Assembly: GCF_030534315.2 (NCBI RefSeq)
Contig: NZ_CP130558.2
Location: forward strand, 372,001 to 436,000
Direction: 5' to 3'
Length of the DNA: 64,000 nt
Source: Thermoanaerobacterium sp. CMT5567-10
GTDB lineage: Bacteria; Bacillota; Thermoanaerobacteria; Thermoanaerobacterales; Thermoanaerobacteraceae
The notes under the pieces: model-generated
What the model was told of the DNA's origin: nothing
Database searches by the model: none
Seen by the model: the letters and a program-made list of their open reading frames with translations, nothing else
Made by a program: the position numbers and the translations under genes
In this document: positions 28,009 to 36,288 of the stretch, piece after piece
How the letters are laid out: every line of letters starts with the position of its first letter
How positions within the stretch are numbered: the first letter of the stretch is position 1

Positions 28009-28032
28009 AAAAAAAGCCCCCAACTGGGGGGC
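28009..28032 (-). terminator. Terminator of the hydrogenase operon
   Basis: A six-base G run (28031-28026 read as C/G stem) pairs with GCCCCC (28016-28021) around AACT, followed on the minus strand by seven T. It lies just after the hydA stop. Confidence 0.85.
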
Positions 28033-28039
28033 CCATCAT

Positions 28040-29785
28040 CTAATCATTCATGGGATATAATTCCTTCTTGCTGTAACTAGTATGGAGTAAGTGATGAGAT
28101 TTCTCACCAAGTGGACTTATTAAAAATTCCTCATACAGTTTCGTTATCATAGGATTTTTATGAGACTTTCTGATTGGCAAATCTTTATCAGCTTCATATA
28201 TTGCATTCAATCTCTTGTTTCTTACCAATTCTTTTTCATTTGGATTGTGAATTGGCTGACCACCGCCCATTATACAACCACCGGGGCATCCCATGACTTC
28301 TATGAAGTGGTACTCTGCTTCACCATTTTTTATCTTATCTAATAATTTTTTTGCATTTCCTGTTCCATTTGCTATGGCCACTTTTATTTCTTTCCCGCCT
28401 ATATTTATATTTGCTTCTCTTATTCCTTCTAATCCCCTTACTTCTTTGTACTCAAAATTTTCAATGTCTTTACCTTCAACAATATCAGCAACAGTTCTTA
28501 ATGCTGCTTCCATAACGCCACCTGTTGCTCCAAATATTACACCAGCACCAGTTGATTCTCCAAGCGGATTGTCGTATTCGCTGTCAGGTAAGTTGACAAA
28601 GTCTATTCCAGATTGTTTTATCATACGTGCTAATTCTCTTGTAGTTAAAACAGCGTCAACGTCCTTCATACCATCTGTCATCATTTGCGGTCTGTCTATT
28701 TCATACTTCTTTGCTGTACACGGCATAATTGATACAACAAATATATCTTTCGGATCTATTCCTTCCTTTTCAGCAAAATAGCTCTTGATTATAGCACCCA
28801 TCATCATATGAGGCGATTTGCATGTTGAAAGATTTTCAATAAATTCAGGATAATATCTTTCACAGTAATTTATCCACCCCGGACTGCAGGATGTTATCAT
28901 AGGAAGCTTGCCGCCTTCATTAATCCTCTTTAAAAGCTCATTACCTTCTTCTATAATTGTTAAATCAGCAGCAAAGTCCGTATCAAACACTTTATCAAAT
29001 CCTAATCTTTTCAAAGCTGACACCATTTTCCCTGTCACTATTGAACCATAAGGCAGTCCAAATTCTTCGCCAAGTGCAACTCTTACAGCTGGAGCAGTTT
29101 GAACCACAACATACTTTTTCTCATCTAAAAGCGCATCGTAAACCATTTTTGTGTGATCCTTTTCGTAAATAGCTCCAACAGGGCAAGCTTCAATGCATTG
29201 TCCACAGCTAATACATGGTGAATCATTCAAGCTTCTATCAAACGAAGGAGCAACAATTGTTTTAAATCCTCTATTGACCATACCAATTGCAAAAACATTT
29301 TGTACATTATTGCATGTAGCGACACATCTTCTGCACAAAACACATTTATTTGGATCCCTAACAATTGAAGGAGATGAATCATCTTTTGGATATTTTATAT
29401 TTTCTCCCATAAACCTAATTTCATCAATTCCAAACTTTCTGCTTAATTCTTGCAATTCACAGTTTCCACTTCTAACACATGTCAGACAGCTTCTATCATG
29501 CGCAGATAATATCAACTCTAAGTTGGAACGCCTTGCTTCCCGTACGCGAGGTGTATTTGTGAAAATTTCCATTCCATCGCTAACGGGATAAACGCATGAT
29601 GCTTGTAAATTTCTAACTCCTTTTATCTCAACTACACATAGTCTACATGCACCTATTTCGTTAATTTCTTCCAGATAACATAATGTGGGAATCTCAATAT
29701 TCGCATATTTTGCAGCCTGTAATACTGTATAATTAGCAGGCACTTCTACAGGAATTCCATCTATAGTTATTCGAACTTTATCCAT
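28040..29785 (-). CDS. hydA: [FeFe]-hydrogenase catalytic subunit HydA (NADH/ferredoxin-linked type)
   Basis: 581 residues from the ATG at 29785, behind AAAGGAGTG. Domains in order: [2Fe-2S] ferredoxin-like (about 1-80, ACRLC), His-Cys [4Fe-4S] (about 95-115, HDRSCLTC with GNCELQ), two [4Fe-4S] (about 135-210, CVLCRRC and CISCGQC), then the H-cluster domain. H-cluster motifs are L1 TSCSPGW, L2 MPCTAKKYE and L3 EVMGCPGGCIMGGGQP, and a small C-terminal subunit-like tail. It reduces protons or oxidises H2. With the NuoE- and NuoF-like genes directly upstream, it forms the trimeric type that couples ferredoxin and NADH. L1 has Ser where many enzymes have a second Cys. Confidence 0.95.
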   Translation of the reverse strand: MDKVRITIDGIPVEVPANYTVLQAAKYANIEIPTLCYLEEINEIGACRLCVVEIKGVRNLQASCVYPVSDGMEIFTNTPRVREARRSNLELILSAHDRSCLTCVRSGNCELQELSRKFGIDEIRFMGENIKYPKDDSSPSIVRDPNKCVLCRRCVATCNNVQNVFAIGMVNRGFKTIVAPSFDRSLNDSPCISCGQCIEACPVGAIYEKDHTKMVYDALLDEKKYVVVQTAPAVRVALGEEFGLPYGSIVTGKMVSALKRLGFDKVFDTDFAADLTIIEEGNELLKRINEGGKLPMITSCSPGWINYCERYYPEFIENLSTCKSPHMMMGAIIKSYFAEKEGIDPKDIFVVSIMPCTAKKYEIDRPQMMTDGMKDVDAVLTTRELARMIKQSGIDFVNLPDSEYDNPLGESTGAGVIFGATGGVMEAALRTVADIVEGKDIENFEYKEVRGLEGIREANINIGGKEIKVAIANGTGNAKKLLDKIKNGEAEYHFIEVMGCPGGCIMGGGQPIHNPNEKELVRNKRLNAIYEADKDLPIRKSHKNPMITKLYEEFLISPLGEKSHHLLHTSYSKKELYPMND

Positions 29786-29805
29786 ATTTCGCACTCCTTT
29801 CATTA

Positions 29806-31596
29806 CTACTTCTTGTATATAGCATCAAATGGACACTTATCCATACATGTTCCGCATTTAATGCACTTATTTTGATCAATAACATGCGGCTGTTTTATTT
29901 TTCCTGAAATAGCATTTGTAGGACAGTTTTTAGCACATATTCCGCATCCTTTACACTTTTCAGGATCAATTCTAAATCTCAAAAGCGCCTGACACACACC
30001 AGCAGGACATCTCTTCTCTTTTATATGAGCCTCATATTCATCTCTGAAATACCTAAGCGTCGAAAGAACAGGGTTTGGTGCAGTCTGACCAAGTCCACAT
30101 AGTGAAGATGCTTTTATGGAATTGGCAAGAGTTTCAAGTTTTTCAATGTCTCCCTCTTCACCCTTTCCAGATGTAATCTTATTTAGCAATTCAAGCATCC
30201 TTCTCGTACCTATACGGCAAGGTGAACATTTACCACATGATTCGTCAACTGTGAATTCTAGGAAGAATTTTGCTATATCGACCATGCAATTATCTTCATC
30301 CATCACAATAAGGCCGCCAGAACCCATCATTGATCCTATGCTTAAAAGCGAATCGTAATCAATAGGTGTGTCTAGATGCTCTGCTGGAATACATCCACCG
30401 GAAGGACCACCAGTCTGAGCTGCCTTAAACTTTTTACCGTTAGGAATTCCCCCACCTATTTCAAATATGATTTCGCGAAGCGTTGTACCCATAGGAATTT
30501 CTACTAATCCTGTGTTGTTTATCTTTCCGCCAAGAGCAAAAACTTTAGTACCCTTTGATTTTTCAGTTCCTATACTTGAGAACCATTCTGCACCTTTTAG
30601 TATAATTGCTGGAATGTTCGCATAAGTTTCAACATTGTTGATAATCGTCGGTTTCTCCCATACACCTTTTACAGCAGGGAATGGAGGTCTTGGTCTTGGT
30701 TCACCGCGTTTTCCCATAACAGAATTTAGAAGTGCTGTCTCTTCACCGCATACAAAAGCTCCTGCTCCAAGCCTTATTTCAATATCGAAGTCAAATCCTG
30801 TATTAAAAATATTTTTACCTAAAAGTCCATATTCTCTAGCTTGATCGATAGCAATCTGAAGTCTTTTTACCGCCAAAGGATATTCAGCCCTAACATAAAT
30901 ATAACCATGGTTAGCTCCTATTGCATACCCTGCTATCGCCATAGCTTCTAAGACGCTGTGAGGATCTCCCTCTAACACACTTCTGTCCATGAATGCACCA
31001 GGGTCCCCTTCATCAGCATTACAAACGACGTATTTTGGTGTCTCCTTCTGGTTATAAGCAAATTCCCATTTCACACCAGTAGGGAAGCCACCACCACCTC
31101 TACCTCTTAACCCTGATTTCTTAATTTCCGATATAACTTCTTCCGGAGTCATTTCTGTCAAAACTTTTGCCAAAGCTTTATATCCATCAAATGCAATTGC
31201 TTCTTTTATATCTTCCGGATTTATAAGTCCGCAGTTTCTCAAGGCCACTCTTTGCTGTTTTTTAAAGAATCCAGTTTCTTCTAGAGGCTTTATTCCTTCT
31301 TCTGTTACGCTTTCGCCATAAAGATATTTTTTTACAATTCTTCCTTTTAGTAAATGTTCTTCAACAATTTCAGGAACATATTCTTCTTTAACACGGCTGT
31401 AAAAAACACCTTCGGGATATACAACCACAACAGGACCTAGTTCACACAGTCCAAAACATCCAGTCCTCACTACTTGAATTTCTTTATCAAGGCCTTTATT
31501 TGCAATTTCTTCTTCAAAACACTTTGCAATCCTATCTGAATTTGACGATGTACATCCAGTACCACCGCATACCATAACATGTGATCTATATAACAT
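29806..31596 (-). CDS. hydB: Hydrogenase subunit HydB (NuoF-like, NADH-binding)
   Basis: 596 residues. A thioredoxin-like [2Fe-2S] domain (about 1-90, VCGGTGCTSSNS and TGCFGLCELGP) is followed by the NuoF-like NADH/FMN domain: GLRGRGGGGFPTG (FMN/NADH glycine loop), NADEGDPGAF, and the N3-type [4Fe-4S] ESCGKCSPCRIG. A C-terminal 2x[4Fe-4S] ferredoxin (CKGCGICAKNCP and CIKCGTCMDKCP) ends the protein. It exchanges electrons with NAD(H) and passes them to HydA. The ATG at 31596 follows GGAGGGC; it is 13 nt after the ferredoxin gene and 20 nt before hydA. Confidence 0.95.
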   Translation of the reverse strand: MLYRSHVMVCGGTGCTSSNSDRIAKCFEEEIANKGLDKEIQVVRTGCFGLCELGPVVVVYPEGVFYSRVKEEYVPEIVEEHLLKGRIVKKYLYGESVTEEGIKPLEETGFFKKQQRVALRNCGLINPEDIKEAIAFDGYKALAKVLTEMTPEEVISEIKKSGLRGRGGGGFPTGVKWEFAYNQKETPKYVVCNADEGDPGAFMDRSVLEGDPHSVLEAMAIAGYAIGANHGYIYVRAEYPLAVKRLQIAIDQAREYGLLGKNIFNTGFDFDIEIRLGAGAFVCGEETALLNSVMGKRGEPRPRPPFPAVKGVWEKPTIINNVETYANIPAIILKGAEWFSSIGTEKSKGTKVFALGGKINNTGLVEIPMGTTLREIIFEIGGGIPNGKKFKAAQTGGPSGGCIPAEHLDTPIDYDSLLSIGSMMGSGGLIVMDEDNCMVDIAKFFLEFTVDESCGKCSPCRIGTRRMLELLNKITSGKGEEGDIEKLETLANSIKASSLCGLGQTAPNPVLSTLRYFRDEYEAHIKEKRCPAGVCQALLRFRIDPEKCKGCGICAKNCPTNAISGKIKQPHVIDQNKCIKCGTCMDKCPFDAIYKK

Positions 31597-31609
31597 CTAC
31601 AGCCCTCCT

Positions 31610-31975
31610 TTATTCAACATTACTAATAGTCCATTCTTTAATTGGATGTCCATTAACAACATGCTCTGCTACAATCTGTCTAGCTTTGTTTTCATCAACT
31701 TTTATATAAGTTACTTTCTCTTGTCCTGGAATATATACATCAACCATTGGCTCATACTTGCACATGCCAATACAACCTGTCTCAGCAACGACAACATCCG
31801 TTATATTTCTTTTACCAAGTTCATCTAATATTGCCATCATTACAGGTCTCGCACCAGCAGCTATGCCACATGTAGCCATTCCTACAGTTATCCTTATGCC
31901 ATTTCTATCTTTCCGAAGATTTACTTTCTCTAAAGTTTCTCTTCTAATCTTTTCTAACTCTTCAATTGATTTCAT
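31610..31975 (-). CDS. Thioredoxin-like [2Fe-2S] ferredoxin of the hydrogenase operon
   Basis: 121 residues from the ATG at 31975, which follows GGAGGTG and lies 2 nt after the upstream stop; the longer form from 32029 overlaps the ATPase gene and is unlikely. Cys residues in VGMATCGIAAGA and ETGCIGMCKYEP have the C-x4..-C and C-x3-C spacing of the thioredoxin-fold [2Fe-2S] family, although a second Cys in the first block is absent. It resembles the N-terminal domain of HydB. Such a gene is common in Thermotoga/Thermoanaerobacter hydrogenase operons; its electron partner is unknown. Confidence 0.85.
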   Translation of the reverse strand: MKSIEELEKIRRETLEKVNLRKDRNGIRITVGMATCGIAAGARPVMMAILDELGKRNITDVVVAETGCIGMCKYEPMVDVYIPGQEKVTYIKVDENKARQIVAEHVVNGHPIKEWTISNVE

Positions 31976-31977
31976 AT

Positions 31978-32523
31978 TTACACCTCCATGACACATTTTA
32001 GATTTTCGGTCAAATACTCTCGCAACCATTTTAATACAGATGGTTCAGAAATTTTCACGCCGTCCAATACTTTTTTTATCTCAACTGTGTCAAATTTAAA
32101 AATTTTCTCGTCTACTTTAATGACAAACAATATTTCAACTTCACTATCTGAAATAATCAGTGAAATTATAGTAGAAGGTATATCACCGATTGGTATTAAA
32201 TCAACACTAGAAATTTTAAAAGTTCCTTCAACATGAGTGCCGATACCCTTTTTAGACTCGATTTTTGCGTCTCCGCCACACTGTTGAGCTAACTCTTTAA
32301 AAAACGATAAACCTAATCCTACTTTTCGCTCTTTTCTAGTCGTTGTAAAAGGATCAAAAACCTTCTGTAAAAATTCCTTTTCCATACCACATCCATCGTC
32401 ATCTACAATAACAGTAAGCAAATCCTTACTATGATCAATGTCAAGTTCAATTTTAATATTTTTTGCACCGGCCTTTAGGCTGTTTTGTGCAATATCTAAA
32501 ATGTAAAGTGACAACTCTTTCAT
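31978..32523 (-). CDS. GHKL ATP-binding (histidine-kinase-like ATPase) protein of the hydrogenase operon
   Basis: 181 residues. The ATPase fold of histidine kinases is visible without a phospho-acceptor domain: N box DIAQNSLKAGAKNI, G1 VDDDGCGM, G2 KVGLGLSF and GIGTHVEG. About 60 residues of unknown fold follow. It lies between the NuoE-like gene and the ferredoxin gene with gaps of 6 and 2 nt, so it is co-translated with electron-transfer subunits. This ATPase-in-hydrogenase-operon arrangement is known from Thermotoga and Thermoanaerobacter, but its role, a signalling or assembly ATPase, is not established. Confidence 0.85.
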   Translation of the reverse strand: MKELSLYILDIAQNSLKAGAKNIKIELDIDHSKDLLTVIVDDDGCGMEKEFLQKVFDPFTTTRKERKVGLGLSFFKELAQQCGGDAKIESKKGIGTHVEGTFKISSVDLIPIGDIPSTIISLIISDSEVEILFVIKVDEKIFKFDTVEIKKVLDGVKISEPSVLKWLREYLTENLKCVMEV

Positions 32524-32529
32524 ATTTAT

Positions 32530-33012
32530 TTAATCAAACTTTTTCAAAATATCATCAACATCATCAGGTGTCAATCTTCCAAAGACTTCGCCATTTATCA
32601 TCATAACCGGTGCAAGTCCACAAGCACCTAAGCAGCGAGTCGCTTCAAGTGAAAACTTGCCGTCGCTTGTTACATCTCCAACACTTATTCCAAGTTTCTC
32701 TTTCAATTTTTCCAATACCATCGCAGAACCTTTTACATAACAAGCAGTCCCAAGGCATAAACCTATTTTGTACTTTCCGGATGGCTTCAAAGTAAACCTA
32801 GAATAAAACGTCGCAATACCAAAAATTTCTGTCAGCGGTACATTCATTTCTTCTGAGATAAATTGCTGTACTTCAATAGGTAAATATCCAAAAATTTCTT
32901 GTGCTTCATTCATAACAGCAATCAGCGAACCATCGACATTTTTTAATTCGTCAATTACTTTTTTAAATTTATTTACCTTTTCTTCGTCAAATTTTTCATA
33001 AATTGCTTGCAT
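32530..33012 (-). CDS. hydC: Hydrogenase subunit HydC (NuoE-like)
   Basis: 160 residues. The N-terminal helical bundle (about 10-80) includes GYLPIEVQQFISEEM and GIATFYSRF. The thioredoxin-like domain carries [2Fe-2S] ligands in CLGTACYVKGS and ATRCLGACGLAPV (C-x4-C and C-x3-C), as in NuoE. It is the third subunit of the trimeric hydrogenase and the first gene of the operon, whose promoter at 33071-33099 lies about 60 nt upstream. The ATG at 33012 follows AGGAGGGT. Confidence 0.95.
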   Translation of the reverse strand: MQAIYEKFDEEKVNKFKKVIDELKNVDGSLIAVMNEAQEIFGYLPIEVQQFISEEMNVPLTEIFGIATFYSRFTLKPSGKYKIGLCLGTACYVKGSAMVLEKLKEKLGISVGDVTSDGKFSLEATRCLGACGLAPVMMINGEVFGRLTPDDVDDILKKFD

Positions 33013-33070
33013 CTAATACCCTCCTTTTGAATAATTTTAGAACTTTTAAATATAATAATAAGACATGATT

Positions 33071-33101
33071 ATTATATCATATGTTAATTAATTTTTTAAC
33101 A
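33071..33101 (-). promoter_or_regulatory. Hydrogenase-operon promoter with overlapping Rex-like inverted repeat
   Basis: Minus-strand TTAAAA (33099-33094), a 17-nt spacer and perfect TATAAT (33076-33071). The inverted repeat TGTTAA-N8-TTAACA (33101-33082) covers the -35 and part of the spacer. Rex sites are TTGTTAA-N4-TTAACAA, so the half-sites match but the spacing is 4 longer. Operator assignment is tentative; the promoter is good. Confidence 0.55.
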
Positions 33102-33158
33102 GGTTTAAAATAAAATTTTTTATTTTCTGATAATCCCGACTAATTTGATATGTTTTTA

Positions 33159-33854
33159 TTAACTGCAAAGCCATTCTACGATACTTTCAAAATCATTGCA
33201 CTCTATATAATGGATTCTTTCATTTATATCGCCTAGTCGGTGCGCATCAGAAGACGAAATTGTCTTGTGCTTTTTTTGATATTCACTTGTATTTCCTACT
33301 ATACTAAAATCAGAAGATACTTCAACCGTCTTTAGATTAGAAATATTCGGTATAAACCCTAAATTTGATATGATGCTGTAGGAAGTACGATCTACATGGG
33401 CAGGTACAGCAGCACCTTTCCCATCCATCATTTTAAAAATATCATTAATAGAATAGCCGCATGAAGTTAAAAGCAGCTTTTCTTCTTCCGCAATAATGTT
33501 ATCATCTTCATCCATAATAAGCTGTTCTCCGAAAATAGATTTGTTATTTTTTATGCATTCTAAGCTGTCATAAATTATTTTTCCAAAGCTTATGCAGTCA
33601 AAAATATCAAAAAAATAACATAATATATGAACCTCTTCCTTTGTCTGAACTTCTATTCCGGGAATTAATTTTATCCCTTTAGACTTGCTTAATTCGTAAA
33701 TAACTTCTACATTTTTTGCGGAATTGTGATCAGTTATTGATATCACATCAAGTCCTTTTAACACAGCCATATTCACTATGTTATTCGGAGTCATTTCATT
33801 ATCAGCACAAGGCGATAAAGCAGAATGGATGTGCAAGTCGTAGTAAAACTTCAT
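33159..33854 (-). CDS. PHP-domain metal-dependent phosphoesterase
   Basis: 231 residues. PHP-family metal-binding motifs are present: DLHIHSALSPC (residues 6-16), SITDHNSAKN, PGIEVQTKEEVHIL and SSDAHRLGD. These bind two or three divalent metals for phosphoester hydrolysis. The size and motifs fit the YciV/RNase AM-like or nucleoside-phosphatase branch, but the substrate cannot be assigned. The start ATG at 33854 overlaps the DRTGG gene stop by 4 nt, and all genes from 37083 down to here are nearly contiguous, so it belongs to the HydS-like unit. No clear terminator follows before the hydrogenase promoter. Confidence 0.85.
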   Translation of the reverse strand: MKFYYDLHIHSALSPCADNEMTPNNIVNMAVLKGLDVISITDHNSAKNVEVIYELSKSKGIKLIPGIEVQTKEEVHILCYFFDIFDCISFGKIIYDSLECIKNNKSIFGEQLIMDEDDNIIAEEEKLLLTSCGYSINDIFKMMDGKGAAVPAHVDRTSYSIISNLGFIPNISNLKTVEVSSDFSIVGNTSEYQKKHKTISSSDAHRLGDINERIHYIECNDFESIVEWLCS

Positions 33855-34180
33855 TTGATCAACTCACTCAATCTAATTGCTGCATCATATGATGTACCAC
33901 TAAATGAAATAACGGGTATATTTTCCTCATCAGCTTTTACTTTAGCATTTTCATCAAGTTTTTCCCCTTCACAAATAATTATACAGCTTATTTCTGTCAT
34001 TAGCGCAACAGCAACTACATTTACATGAGTCTGTATCGTTATCCATGCACTGCCGCTTTTAACATGAGACATTACAAAACTCAATAAATCACATACGTAG
34101 ACGTTGCTTATTTCTTTTTCAATTCCACCGCTTCCTGCCACAAGTGTAAATTCCGAATTCAAAATATCTTTTACTTTCAA
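33851..34180 (-). CDS. DRTGG-domain protein
   Basis: 109 residues from the TTG at 34180, with AAGGAGGT overlapping the end of the upstream gene. A DRTGG-like small alpha/beta domain is recognisable (VKDILNSEFTLVAG, VYVCDLLSFVMSH, AWITIQTHVNVVAVAL, ISCIIICEGEKLD, IPVISFSGTSYDAA). Such domains occur alone in anaerobes beside HydS-like hydrogenases and in some phosphotransacetylases or CBS proteins, and may bind a nucleotide or other ligand. It overlaps both neighbours by 3-4 nt, showing translational coupling. Its function is unknown. Confidence 0.75.
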   Translation of the reverse strand: MKVKDILNSEFTLVAGSGGIEKEISNVYVCDLLSFVMSHVKSGSAWITIQTHVNVVAVALMTEISCIIICEGEKLDENAKVKADEENIPVISFSGTSYDAAIRLSELIK

Positions 34181-35487
34181 GATTTTACCTCCTTATCACT
34201 GCCTATAACAGGCGGAATTTTAATTGACAACTTATTAATCTCTTCAGCCAATATTTTAATCCTGTCCTTCAATTTAAAGATACAGTCGTACTCACTAGCA
34301 TAACCTTTAACTATGTCTTCCGCAAGGGCTCTGCAACCAGGTGATCCACATGAACCACAGTCAAGACCAGGAAGATTTTTGTATATTTCATCAATTAATT
34401 TCATCTTATCTATAGCTTTGTCTATATCATCGTCAAGATTTAAAACATCGCTTTTTTTAAGTTCTACATTTAGCATAAACGCCCTATAATCTGCTACTAA
34501 ATGCTTTTTGATATTAGCTTCTTTATTAAGTTTTTCTTTTATCTTCATTATTCTATTTCTCGCTACGAAGTTATTTTCAACAGTTAATGGACCTCCAACG
34601 CATCCACCAATACACGCCAGTCCTTCAAAAAAATCTATATCATTTAACTTTCCTAATTCTATCTCTTCAAGCACATTTATCACATTTTGGATTCCATCCA
34701 CAAAAAGGCAGTTTTCCAGTGATGTGCCATAGGACTCACCACCTGTATTTGCCCAGCCAACACCAATCATTGATGAAGCATGCTCTACACTTTTATCCCG
34801 AGATCTTCTATTGTCCAAAATCATGCTATATATATCATGCATTGAAAAAACACCGTCTATATATGATTTTTTAATGCCTATGGGGTTCTTTACGCTAGTC
34901 ACTTTTGCAGCACATGGTGATATGAAAAATACTCCTATTTCCTCATCATTAAGACCTGTTTTCTTTTTTGCCTCATCTTTAGCAATTTTCCCAGCAACTT
35001 CTACAGGTGGCATAATATCTAAAATATTGTCAATCAATGATGGAAATCTCTGTTGTATAAGACGTACAATTGCAGGACATGCAGATGATATAATAGGCCT
35101 TTTAAAGTTTTTTATCTTTACTATAGTTCTGGTTATATATGAAACAATATCAGCCGCGTATGCGACTTCAAAAACTTCGTCAAATCCACATGATTTTAAA
35201 GATGCAAGTATATCTCCAATTGTCATGTCTTTAAATTGGCCGTACAGTGATGGTGCAGGAAGTGCTATCTTGTATTTGTAATTTTTCATCATCTCAGTAT
35301 CATCAGTCACAACGATTTTAGCATGATATGGACAAACTCTAACACATTCACCGCAATCAATACACTTTTCCTTAATTATTTTCGCTTTACCATCTCTTAC
35401 ACGTATTGCCTCTGTTGGGCATCTTTTTATACAGTTTGTACATCCTTTACATCTATCTTTATCAAGAGTTACAGAATGAATATACAT
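34177..35487 (-). CDS. HydS-like putative sensory [FeFe]-hydrogenase homologue
   Basis: 436 residues from the ATG at 35487, behind AAGGTGG. Domains: two [4Fe-4S] clusters at the N-terminus (CKGCTNCIKRCP, CIDCGECVRVCP); an H-cluster-type domain (about 60-340); and a C-terminal Cys-rich domain (LDCGSCGSPGCRALAEDIVKG) like the Fe-S domain of RnfB/AcsC-type proteins. H-cluster motifs are L1 SSACPAI, L2 SPCAAK and L3 ACIGGCVGG. Four Cys expected to bind the cluster are in place, but the L1 position used for proton relay in HydA enzymes is Ala and the L3 GGGQP is lost. That pattern matches putative sensory hydrogenases (HydS, group C/D). It is flanked by an ATPase and DRTGG genes. Sensing is inference. 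Confidence 0.85.
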   Translation of the reverse strand: MYIHSVTLDKDRCKGCTNCIKRCPTEAIRVRDGKAKIIKEKCIDCGECVRVCPYHAKIVVTDDTEMMKNYKYKIALPAPSLYGQFKDMTIGDILASLKSCGFDEVFEVAYAADIVSYITRTIVKIKNFKRPIISSACPAIVRLIQQRFPSLIDNILDIMPPVEVAGKIAKDEAKKKTGLNDEEIGVFFISPCAAKVTSVKNPIGIKKSYIDGVFSMHDIYSMILDNRRSRDKSVEHASSMIGVGWANTGGESYGTSLENCLFVDGIQNVINVLEEIELGKLNDIDFFEGLACIGGCVGGPLTVENNFVARNRIMKIKEKLNKEANIKKHLVADYRAFMLNVELKKSDVLNLDDDIDKAIDKMKLIDEIYKNLPGLDCGSCGSPGCRALAEDIVKGYASEYDCIFKLKDRIKILAEEINKLSIKIPPVIGSDKEVKS

Positions 35488-35501
35488 TACAAACAACCAC
35501 C

Positions 35502-35921
35502 TTAAATATTAATTGTCATGACGATTTTGGTACCATTCTCATCATGATTGACAATGTCCATTACATCAGCATTTCTTTTCATATTAGGTAAACCCATTCC
35601 TGCTCCAAATCCCATCTCTATTACCTCTTTTGGAGCCGTAGAATATCCTTCTGTCATCGCAAGTTCTAAATCTTTTATGCCTGGCCCAGTATCTTCCGCT
35701 ATAATAACTATTTTATCTGAATATATTTCAAAATGCATTTTACCACCATATGAATGAATAACGATATTCATCTCCGCTTCATAAGCTGCTATCGAAGCCC
35801 TTCTTACAATATCTGATGGTACAGAAAGCATCAGTAAAGTCTTTCTAAATGCACTTGACGATTCCCCTGCAGATGAAAAATCTCTTGCTTTAACATCAAA
35901 TTCCATTATATATGGCTTCAC
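35502..35921 (-). CDS. RsbW/RsbT-like ATP-binding protein
   Basis: 139 residues from the GTG at 35921, with GGGAGTGA upstream. It has a single GHKL ATPase domain: N box AAYEAEMNIVIHS, G1 AEDTGPGIKD, G2 GFGAGMGLPNMKR. There is no dimerisation/phospho-acceptor helix pair. This is the layout of anti-sigma-factor kinases (RsbW, SpoIIAB) and RsbT, which phosphorylate Ser/Thr on STAS partners. No STAS protein or sigma factor is adjacent. It lies 14 nt upstream of the HydS-like gene, so its partner may be that protein or a DRTGG protein; this is inference. Confidence 0.85.
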   Translation of the reverse strand: MKPYIMEFDVKARDFSSAGESSSAFRKTLLMLSVPSDIVRRASIAAYEAEMNIVIHSYGGKMHFEIYSDKIVIIAEDTGPGIKDLELAMTEGYSTAPKEVIEMGFGAGMGLPNMKRNADVMDIVNHDENGTKIVMTINI

Positions 35922-35923
35922 GA

Positions 35924-36277
35924 TTAAGAATCACTCCCACAATTAAGTCCATTTTTGTATAAAAGGCCACATGCAATAAAAAGAGGATAATCAGTTTTCA
36001 TAACGACAATTGAAGCAGAATCAGCCATTTCCAAAATCTCACATCCAGGTTCTTTGCCCCTTACAAACACAATACATATGATATCACCTAAGACTTCTGC
36101 TGTCCTTACAACTTGTACATTTGTAAGTCCCGTTAGCAGCAATGATTTCTCATCTTTAGAAGCTAAGACATCACTCATAAGGTCTGCGCCGCAAGCAGTA
36201 TTAACTTCTTCTGACAATCTCTCATGTCCGCAAAGAACTTCCGCTTTTAATATTTCTCTTACTTCCGCAAGCTTCAT
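35924..36277 (-). CDS. DRTGG-domain protein
   Basis: 117 residues, a paralogue of the DRTGG gene at 33851. Blocks are VREILKAEVLCGHERLSEEVNTACGADLMSDVL, LLLTGLTNVQVVRTAEVLGD and VFVRGKEPGCEIL. ATG at 36277 follows GGGGAGTG. It is 2 nt before the ATPase gene and 11 nt after the SPOR-like gene. Two DRTGG proteins bracketing an ATPase and a HydS-like protein suggest a multi-part switch. The ligand is not known. Confidence 0.75.
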   Translation of the reverse strand: MKLAEVREILKAEVLCGHERLSEEVNTACGADLMSDVLASKDEKSLLLTGLTNVQVVRTAEVLGDIICIVFVRGKEPGCEILEMADSASIVVMKTDYPLFIACGLLYKNGLNCGSDS

Positions 36278-36288
36278 GCTACACTCCC

